Assembly: GCA_016219145.1 (NCBI GenBank)
Contig: JACRCG010000222.1
Coordinates: 1-9,876 of the forward strand
From: Deltaproteobacteria bacterium
GTDB taxonomy: Bacteria; Desulfobacterota; Desulfuromonadia; Geobacterales; Pseudopelobacteraceae
Direction of reading: 5' to 3'
Length of the DNA stretch: 9,876 nt
Positions 4,685 to 9,876 of this stretch are shown piece by piece (the stretch's first letter is position 1; the number at the start of each line of letters is the position of its first letter). The notes under the pieces were generated by a model. That model was not told the origin of the DNA and ran no database searches. It was given only the letters and a program-made list of their open reading frames with translations. The position numbers and the translations under genes were made by a program.

Positions 4685-6046
4685 TCATTGAAATAAAACG
4701 GAAGATTCTCCCTCGCTGTAAACCTGGATCGAAATCTTGTCCTTCAAGACGATCATCTCATTAAACTTCAGATTTTTGATATCCCCCTTCAGGAACAGAT
4801 GTTCCGCCAGTTGTATCCGCTCAAGTGCTTTTCCAGCCATCTGGCGCGACTTTTCCAGTTGCTCGGTCAGGTTCATGTTAAGCTTGTCCTGAATCATGTT
4901 CCTGATGGTTCCGTGGAGGAACCAGTCGGCCGATTTCAACAGCAGACTCTGGGTCTGCATGTCAAAATCCACATCCACAACTGAAAAGACTTTGGTCTCC
5001 TGGTTGAAAGCCGGCCTGGCGGTCAGATAGAAAACCCCCTCCAGCGAACCCTGGGTTTGCAGCTTCACGACCAGCTTGTCACCGTTGCCATACAGATCAA
5101 GTTCCGTTATGACAATGCTTTTCCCTTCGGAATCAAGCTGCTTGTTCAGCAGCAGGTTCGAGAGGATGGTCTTCAGGTCTTTGTAGAAGAGATCTGCATT
5201 CAGGGCAACGCGGAAGGTCTTGTCAAAGGTGTTGACCAGTTTGAGGTTGGGAAGCGGCAGCAGAGGCCGGACTGCCGGTTCCGGTCCGACCACGAGTTCG
5301 GCAAGGGTGCTGATGCCGACACTCAGCTTCACGCGGTTGTTCTGGGCGTAAAGCGGGAAAAGCATTACCTCGTGGGGAGTCAGTTTCAGCCAGGCATTGA
5401 AGCTCTTATCCAGCAAAAGCGGTTTCTGGGCTGTGTCCCAGACCTTGGCAATCTGCGTTTTAAGGGGGATCTGTTCGTTGATCTTCTGGGTGACAAGATC
5501 GGAGAGCAGTTTCTGCACCGGCTGTGAAATGCTTTCCATGATGCCGCGCGGTTTTATCGAAAGAGGCCCGATGCCGATATTCTCGGCCAGCAGGTCGCTC
5601 AGCCCCAGATAGCTTACCTCTGTATGAAATCGCCAGTCAGGGGTGATAGTGGCCCTGGCTTTAAATTTAAGTTTAAGAGGAATGGCTTTGGTTTCAAACA
5701 TCCCGTAACCGAGTGTCATGCCGACCGGCAGGGTGATGTACAGAAAGTTGTCGGCGGCGCTCAAGGTGATCGGGCCGTTTCGCACTACCTCTGCGGTCAG
5801 CCCTCTGGAGCCGGTTGAACCTTTGTAGAGCTCTTTGCGCACAGTCCGGTTCATGACCATGGCGAGGTCATCTGTGGATGCTTCAACAGGGATGTTAATG
5901 GTGGATGCTTCCTTTTTAAGTGCCGCGAGAAAGGCTTCATCCTTTGGCGGCCCTGCCGTAAGAGACTCCGCTCCGGCGCTGGAAACGCCGGTTATGGCGG
6001 CCAGAGACAATGCCGTCAGCGCCGCAAACAGTGATCTTGAATACAT
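4685..6046 (-). CDS. Secreted DUF4403-family protein
   Basis: From ATG at 6046-6044, with AGGAAAGG seven bases upstream, the product is 453 residues. It has a clear Sec signal peptide (MYSRSLFAALTALSL..., cleavage likely after AGA at 24-26). There is no lipobox and no cysteine in the mature part, so a periplasmic or exported soluble protein is expected. The rest fits the DUF4403 family: NIPVEAS near the start, repeated beta-strand segments with paired amphipathic stretches, SISQPVQKLLSDLVTQKINEQ-type helices, KVWDTAQKP, and a C-terminal LFLKGDIKNLKF segment. The two-fold 'domain plus long helix' pattern suggests a lipid-binding tubular fold, but this is inference. An in-frame extension to 6130 is rejected because it lacks a ribosome binding site and would put 28 residues before the signal peptide. 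Confidence 0.88.
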   Translation of the reverse strand: MYSRSLFAALTALSLAAITGVSSAGAESLTAGPPKDEAFLAALKKEASTINIPVEASTDDLAMVMNRTVRKELYKGSTGSRGLTAEVVRNGPITLSAADNFLYITLPVGMTLGYGMFETKAIPLKLKFKARATITPDWRFHTEVSYLGLSDLLAENIGIGPLSIKPRGIMESISQPVQKLLSDLVTQKINEQIPLKTQIAKVWDTAQKPLLLDKSFNAWLKLTPHEVMLFPLYAQNNRVKLSVGISTLAELVVGPEPAVRPLLPLPNLKLVNTFDKTFRVALNADLFYKDLKTILSNLLLNKQLDSEGKSIVITELDLYGNGDKLVVKLQTQGSLEGVFYLTARPAFNQETKVFSVVDVDFDMQTQSLLLKSADWFLHGTIRNMIQDKLNMNLTEQLEKSRQMAGKALERIQLAEHLFLKGDIKNLKFNEMIVLKDKISIQVYSEGESSVLFQ

Positions 6047-6110
6047 GTACGAACCTTTCCTGGGGAGATTTGCGCAGAATACCTCCGGAATGCCCGATAG
6101 TCCACCTTTC

Positions 6111-6138
6111 TTGCATTTTTGCCGGAACACAGTATAGT
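6111..6138 (+). promoter_or_regulatory. Promoter for the HEAT/HD-GYP operon
   Basis: -35 TTGCAT (6111-6116), 16-base spacer, -10 TATAGT (6133-6138). The predicted start near 6145 gives a leader of about 108 bases before the TTG start at 6253. A near-palindrome AACAAATTGTT (6152-6162) lies just downstream and could be an operator. Confidence 0.5.
6131..6136 (-). promoter_or_regulatory. -10 element of the divergent DUF4403 promoter
   Basis: On the minus strand TATACT (6136-6131) is a good -10 hexamer. The -35 is poor; AATTTG with a 17-base spacer is the best I find. It overlaps the plus-strand -10 TATAGT almost completely, so the two divergent promoters would compete for RNA polymerase. The leader to the ATG at 6046 would be about 80 bases. 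Confidence 0.35.
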
Positions 6139-6224
6139 TCTACCTGGTTACAACAAATTGTTCAGCAGTGCATGGCGTCTTCCTGGCGCTCTCCAAATAC
6201 GGCTCGATGCGATCCTGGGCCATA

Positions 6225-6234
6225 TGTCCGGACA
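6225..6234. repeat. Perfect 10-bp palindrome TGTCCGGACA
   Basis: TGTCCGGACA is its own reverse complement and lies six bases upstream of the GGGGG ribosome binding site of the HEAT-repeat gene. It could be an operator half-way between promoter and start codon or simply chance; a 10-bp palindrome is not rare in GC-rich DNA. Confidence 0.35.
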
Positions 6235-6252
6235 AGCTTGGGGGTATCTGTT

Positions 6253-8415
6253 TTGGTTAATGAAACTACATCGCCAGAGGCAGGCCTGGTCGGCAATCTT
6301 CTAAATACGATTATCCGCCTGCAAAACCACCTGCGCCTTTACGGCGAGAATAACGCCAATATTGAGCAGACGACAGCAAAGCTTCTGGACCTGCTGGGGC
6401 AACTGTTCGAGAGCGAGGATCCGGTTCTGATCAATGTCGCCAGGCATGGCTTCATTCATGATGGTGTTTTTGTTGAGCGCCCCAACAGAACTTTCATGTC
6501 ATTTGCCAATCACCTGTTTCAGCACGGCATTGCAGCCCTGATTCTGCACAAGGGCATACAGGCCAGAGCGATTTATGGTTTTCTGGCGCTGGTGAATCGT
6601 AAGCCCTCGGAGACCTGGGATGATGGAGGAATGGAAAGCTGTCTGCGGCTGCGCAATATCGAACTTCTCGAAGTCAGAGAAATGGCGGAGCATGACTTCA
6701 TACTGGATGTCACGGCTTCCGAAAACGAGCTTGACCTGCAATCAAAAAAATCTGAACTCTGGGAGCGTCTTGCTTTTTCGTTAGTGCATGAGCACCGCTT
6801 TGCCGACGCAGACCTGGAACTCGTCAGGGAAATGTCTCCGGCAGCTCTGGCTGAGTTGACCAACCTGAATTGTCAGAAATCAACCGAAGCTCATAGAATC
6901 GACCTAACCCGCAATCTCAGTCGTTTTCTGCTATCACTTAAACAGGAAACTGTCCGCGCTTACCGTCTGGAGGCTGTCAGGCGGCTGGCCGAGTACGTAA
7001 ACGCGCTGTCCCCCGATTTGCGCAATCTCTTTCTGAACAATGCCTTCAGCCTCAATCTGGATGCCGATCTTTCTGAGGGATTCATGGCCGGCCTGTCCGA
7101 TCAGATCATTCTGGATGCCTTGCAGAATGCCTCTGCGGGCGGTAATTACACCCCTCCTGTCATCGTAAAACTGCTCAGCCGGCTGGCTGAAGAGCGTGGA
7201 ATCATGGAAAGTGCGACACCGGCCGGTATCGATGGCGGACAGGAAAACACAGTCAGGCTGAAAACTCTTTTCAAAGCGGATGATTTTGACAACTATGTCC
7301 CCAAACAGTATCAGGATGCGCTTCTGAACATCGTCAGGAGCGATCATTTGCCGAACCGGACTACGGAACATATTGAGATACTCAAGTCAACCCTTGAACA
7401 GTCCGTAATGGAACAGCACCTGGGCGACATTCTTCTGGAAATCCTCAGAGGAAGCGGCAGCCAGATTGATTCTGCTGCAATCCGGGGCAGCCTGGCAGCA
7501 ACACTCGACTTATATCTCAACTCCCGAAATTACGGCAAGGTAAAGGAAATATATGGCTTTTGCACCGATAGCGGGATGGATGATGAAATCCGTTCTGAAT
7601 TGGCGAGCTATTTTTCTTCAGAAAGATTTACTTCGGCAATTTTCAGTGATCTGGCTCGGGCCGACAAGATGAAGGCCGATGAAATCCGGGAGTTGATTTT
7701 CTGCCTCGGACCATATTTTATTGACCCCTTGCTGGAGAGGCTAGGTGAGGAAACTGACAGATCAGCCAGGCGCAGTTACCTGAGCATCCTGCTCAGACTG
7801 GGGGAAGAATGCAAAGCCAAGGCTGTTGCAAGGCTGGATGACAAGCGCTGGTTTGTCACCAGAAATATGCTGTATCTGCTTCGCGATTTCGACGATCCGG
7901 CCACTTTGCCCCACATAAGGCGCTACCTTGATCATCCGCACCCTAAAGTTCAGCAGGAAGCGCTCAAGACATGTCTGCTCTTCAAGGATTCCAAGGCTGT
8001 GCCGGCCATGTTGAAAGCGCTGGAGTCCAGTGAGGAAGGCGCCCTGATAAGCTCAATAAGGCTGGCCGGATTTTCTGGAGATTCGCAAGTTTGTGCCAGA
8101 TTGCTGTCACTGTTGAAAAAAGGGTCGCTGATGAATTATCGCCTTGAAATCAGGAAGGCGGCTGCCAGGGCGCTGGTTACAGCAAATCCACGGCTGGCCC
8201 TGCCGGAATTCCAGGAAATCCTTTCCTCCGGCAGTCTGCTGCATTCAGGCTCGCTTAACAGCCTGAAAATTGAACTCATAACCTTGTTGGACAACTATCC
8301 GGCCGAAATCGCAAGCGGTCTGCTGCTTGAACAGGTTAAATCCGGATCGCCGGAGGTAGCGCGCGCCGCGCAGGCGGTGCTGCTCAGGATAAAGGGGGCC
8401 AGACAGCATGAATAG
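6253..8415 (+). CDS. Large HEAT-repeat protein, first gene of an HD-GYP operon
   Basis: I propose TTG at 6253, preceded by GGGGGT seven bases upstream, giving 720 residues. The frame stays open upstream to 6010, but that stretch overlaps the divergent DUF4403 gene and promoter and encodes no protein-like sequence. Residues about 12-115 form an N-terminal domain resembling that of the next gene (L...LYG..N..I......LD.LGQL...HGIAALILHKGI). The middle is helical and charged. Residues about 495-715 are HEAT-like alpha-helical repeats: 'R...L..L..L...C...A...LDD.RWFVTRNMLYLLRDFDDPATLPHIRRYLDHPHPKVQQEALK' has the typical spacing. There is no signal peptide or membrane helix, so it is a cytoplasmic scaffold. 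It ends overlapping the HD-GYP gene by 8 bases, so the two are translationally coupled and probably partner proteins. The start codon is the weak point. Confidence 0.85.
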   Translation: MVNETTSPEAGLVGNLLNTIIRLQNHLRLYGENNANIEQTTAKLLDLLGQLFESEDPVLINVARHGFIHDGVFVERPNRTFMSFANHLFQHGIAALILHKGIQARAIYGFLALVNRKPSETWDDGGMESCLRLRNIELLEVREMAEHDFILDVTASENELDLQSKKSELWERLAFSLVHEHRFADADLELVREMSPAALAELTNLNCQKSTEAHRIDLTRNLSRFLLSLKQETVRAYRLEAVRRLAEYVNALSPDLRNLFLNNAFSLNLDADLSEGFMAGLSDQIILDALQNASAGGNYTPPVIVKLLSRLAEERGIMESATPAGIDGGQENTVRLKTLFKADDFDNYVPKQYQDALLNIVRSDHLPNRTTEHIEILKSTLEQSVMEQHLGDILLEILRGSGSQIDSAAIRGSLAATLDLYLNSRNYGKVKEIYGFCTDSGMDDEIRSELASYFSSERFTSAIFSDLARADKMKADEIRELIFCLGPYFIDPLLERLGEETDRSARRSYLSILLRLGEECKAKAVARLDDKRWFVTRNMLYLLRDFDDPATLPHIRRYLDHPHPKVQQEALKTCLLFKDSKAVPAMLKALESSEEGALISSIRLAGFSGDSQVCARLLSLLKKGSLMNYRLEIRKAAARALVTANPRLALPEFQEILSSGSLLHSGSLNSLKIELITLLDNYPAEIASGLLLEQVKSGSPEVARAAQAVLLRIKGARQHE

Positions 8416-9592
8416 CGGCCAGAATATAATTCAGCTGCGCGAGATACTGCGCTGCCTTGCTCAGGTTGTTTCTACTGCTGCGTTATATTCGCCCGAGCAT
8501 CCAAAAGTCTTGTCCGGCATTCCGGGAGTTATCGACCCATTGCAGCAGTTTCTTGCCAAAGAGCAGGAGCTTACCCTGATTGTGACGGATAATGTCATGT
8601 TGTACCTTGGCAAACCACTGGAGCAGGATCCCAATGTACAGCGTCTGGCCAGAATATTTACCAGACTCGAAATCGGATTTGTCAGGATAGTGCCGGGGGT
8701 GGACTCAGCCGACCTGCGACAGCTGATAAGATGCGTCTCTGGACAGGAAAGCCTGGACGTTCTACGGACCCGCTCTTCGAAGATCAGTATCGGTTTTGTT
8801 GATGTCGACTCCAAGGGGGACGGCGACCGTGGAACTTCTGCTGAAGCCTATTCCGGTCTGACGCCCCTGCAGCTGGAAGAGCTGAAGAACACCTACGAAA
8901 GCATTGCGGGACAGGAACAGACAGATTTCCGTCATGTCATATCTCTTGTGGCGGGATTCATTGAAGCATTTCGACGTGAGGCCAACCCTCTCATGGCTCT
9001 GGTTCCAATTCGGGAACTGGATGAATATACCTTCACCCATTCAATCAACGTCGGAATCCTCAACATTGCCCAGGGTATGTCGCTTGGCATTGAAGGACAG
9101 CTTCTGCATGACCTCGGCGTTGCAGGCATGCTTCACGATTCCGGGAAAACCCGCATTGACCGCCGGATTATTCAAAAACCGGGAAGTCTAACCGAAGAGG
9201 AGTTCGCCGTAATAAAATCACATCCTTCCTATGGCGCCCAGTACCTCATGAATCAGGCCGGTGTGCCGGCGGTTGCAGTTATGAGCGCTTACGAGCATCA
9301 CATGCGCTATGATCTCCAGGGCTATCCGCAGGTCCCAGCAGGTTGGCAGCTTAATCTTTGCAGCCAGATGACTATGGTTTCAGATACTTTTGATGCCCTG
9401 CGCACCCGCAGAATATACAAGGGCGCCTGGGATTTCCCCAAAGTGTGCGGCCATATGCTGACGTTGGCCGGTTCTCAATTGAACCCTGATCTTACGATCA
9501 ATTTTTTGAAGCTGCTGGCTGATCTTGGCGAGACCCTTCCTGACCTGCCGCAAGATGATGTTATCCCCGCCAGAAACAATTACTGCGAATAA
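8408..9592 (+). CDS. HD-GYP-type metal-dependent phosphohydrolase with N-terminal regulatory domain
   Basis: The 394-residue product has an N-terminal domain (about 5-115) shared with the preceding HEAT-repeat protein. A helical linker follows (151-195), then an HD-GYP catalytic domain (about 196-375) of the type that degrades cyclic di-GMP. Metal-site residues are intact: H211 (HSINV), H243-D244 within MLHDSGK, H272 (KSHPSYG), H297-H298 and D326 (SDTFDAL). KPGSLTEEEFAVIKSHP is the classic HD-GYP stretch. The GYP motif is altered: HHMRYDLQGYP (297-307) instead of HHExxDGxGYP, replacing E by M and the first G by L. It may therefore have altered activity or specificity, or hydrolyse another nucleotide. 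ATG at 8408 overlaps the upstream stop and has GGGGG upstream. No terminator is seen after it; the PBP1A gene converges 45 bases away. Confidence 0.92.
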   Translation: MNSGQNIIQLREILRCLAQVVSTAALYSPEHPKVLSGIPGVIDPLQQFLAKEQELTLIVTDNVMLYLGKPLEQDPNVQRLARIFTRLEIGFVRIVPGVDSADLRQLIRCVSGQESLDVLRTRSSKISIGFVDVDSKGDGDRGTSAEAYSGLTPLQLEELKNTYESIAGQEQTDFRHVISLVAGFIEAFRREANPLMALVPIRELDEYTFTHSINVGILNIAQGMSLGIEGQLLHDLGVAGMLHDSGKTRIDRRIIQKPGSLTEEEFAVIKSHPSYGAQYLMNQAGVPAVAVMSAYEHHMRYDLQGYPQVPAGWQLNLCSQMTMVSDTFDALRTRRIYKGAWDFPKVCGHMLTLAGSQLNPDLTINFLKLLADLGETLPDLPQDDVIPARNNYCE

Positions 9593-9637
9593 ACCGGACG
9601 CCCGCTGTTACTGCAAGATTGGTAGTTCAGAGCGTTT

Positions 9638-9876
9638 CTATCTATTGACCTGAGGCGCTTCTTCGAAAACAGTTCCAGGTTGCTGCCCTCCGACTGCGTT
9701 CTGCCTGGATGGCGGAATTGCGGGGCCGGTTTCCGGGCTTTCCGGTTTAGGGCAGTAATCGACAGGTTCACTCCCGGCGATGTAGAATTCATCCCGTCTG
9801 TCAGGATTGTCCCCGCTTGCCAGGCAGCCGGTTGCAGGGTTGATGGAGACTGATACGACTGTATCGGGTCTGGGAA
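9638..9876 (-). CDS. C-terminal end of a class A penicillin-binding protein (PBP1A-like), partial
   Basis: Only the last 78 codons are in the window, read from base 9874 to the TAG stop at 9640-9638; the start lies beyond the right edge. The sequence VVSVSINPATGCLAS near the top, then DEFYIAGSEPVDYC, matches the segment after the transpeptidase domain of PBP1A/MrcA proteins ('V.IDP.TG.LA...... E.F..GTEP...C'). After it comes a Pro/Gln-rich tail ending APQVNR, typical of these enzymes. PBP1A is an inner-membrane enzyme that polymerises and cross-links peptidoglycan. The catalytic domains are not visible, so the call rests on the tail motif alone. Class A PBP is likely; subtype is less certain. 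Confidence 0.72.
   Translation of the reverse strand, partial: PRPDTVVSVSINPATGCLASGDNPDRRDEFYIAGSEPVDYCPKPESPETGPAIPPSRQNAVGGQQPGTVFEEAPQVNR

Noticed and set aside
5057..5527. A 156-codon plus-strand frame inside the DUF4403 gene
   Set aside because: Antisense shadow; no ribosome binding site and no recognisable domain.
6047..6130. N-terminal extension of the DUF4403 protein
   Set aside because: It would bury the signal peptide 28 residues inside and has no Shine-Dalgarno; ATG 6046 has AGGAAAGG.
6108..6130. Possible sigma-54 promoter (TTGCA-like and GGCA elements)
   Set aside because: The GG and GC dinucleotides are not spaced as required for -24/-12 on either strand.
6010..6252. Upstream in-frame extension of the HEAT-repeat protein to 6010
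   Set aside because: It overlaps the divergent DUF4403 coding start and both promoters, lacks a ribosome binding site, and encodes a Cys/Trp/Pro-rich non-protein-like stretch.
6934..7371. A 145-codon minus-strand frame inside the HEAT-repeat gene
   Set aside because: Antisense shadow of a well-supported coding region.

Overview
The window looks like chromosomal DNA of a Desulfuromonadota/Geobacterales-type bacterium (Geobacter, Trichlorobacter or Pelobacter-like). This rests on the gene mix: a stand-alone PilZ protein, an HD-GYP protein behind a HEAT-repeat protein, a bacterial RIO1-type kinase, a DUF4403 exported protein and several small zinc-ribbon proteins. The GC content is moderately high and the ribosome binding sites are clear. 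The assignment is inference from content; there is no rRNA or other marker to fix it. I see no insertion sequence, prophage, tRNA, CRISPR array or integration site, so this reads as ordinary core/near-core chromosome.

Left part (1-1265, minus strand). An exported lipoprotein with a TIM-barrel-like pattern runs off the left edge. It has a long leader with its own promoter (983-1011), a set of hairpins and an intrinsic terminator (818-865) lying upstream of the start codon. This looks like a regulated attenuator, possibly a riboswitch, and its 3' part recalls the c-di-GMP-I (GEMM) class. A small acidic protein gene (1041-1265) lies upstream on the same strand.

Middle part (1397-4668, plus strand). 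This holds a PilZ c-di-GMP-binding protein with its own terminator, a YchJ-family protein with two SEC-C motifs, and a three-zinc-site TFIIB-type zinc-finger protein followed by a perfect terminator. Next come a zinc-ribbon protein with a C-terminal domain resembling the UvrD/PcrA Tudor-like tail, and a RIO1-family kinase. Most gene starts here have good Shine-Dalgarno sequences.

Right part (4685-9876). A minus-strand DUF4403 secreted protein converges on the RIO kinase gene and diverges from a two-gene plus-strand operon. That operon encodes a large HEAT-repeat protein (TTG start proposed) and an HD-GYP-type phosphohydrolase, overlapping by 8 bases. The two proteins appear to share the same N-terminal domain, so they probably act together. 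The -10 elements of the two divergent promoters overlap near 6131-6138. At the right edge the last 78 codons of a class A penicillin-binding protein (PBP1A-like) enter on the minus strand; this fragment has no start codon in the window.

Cyclic-di-GMP signalling is the common thread: PilZ receptor, HD-GYP enzyme (with a modified GYP motif), and perhaps the lipoprotein leader. The strongest candidates for something undescribed are that leader and the shared N-terminal module of the HEAT/HD-GYP pair.
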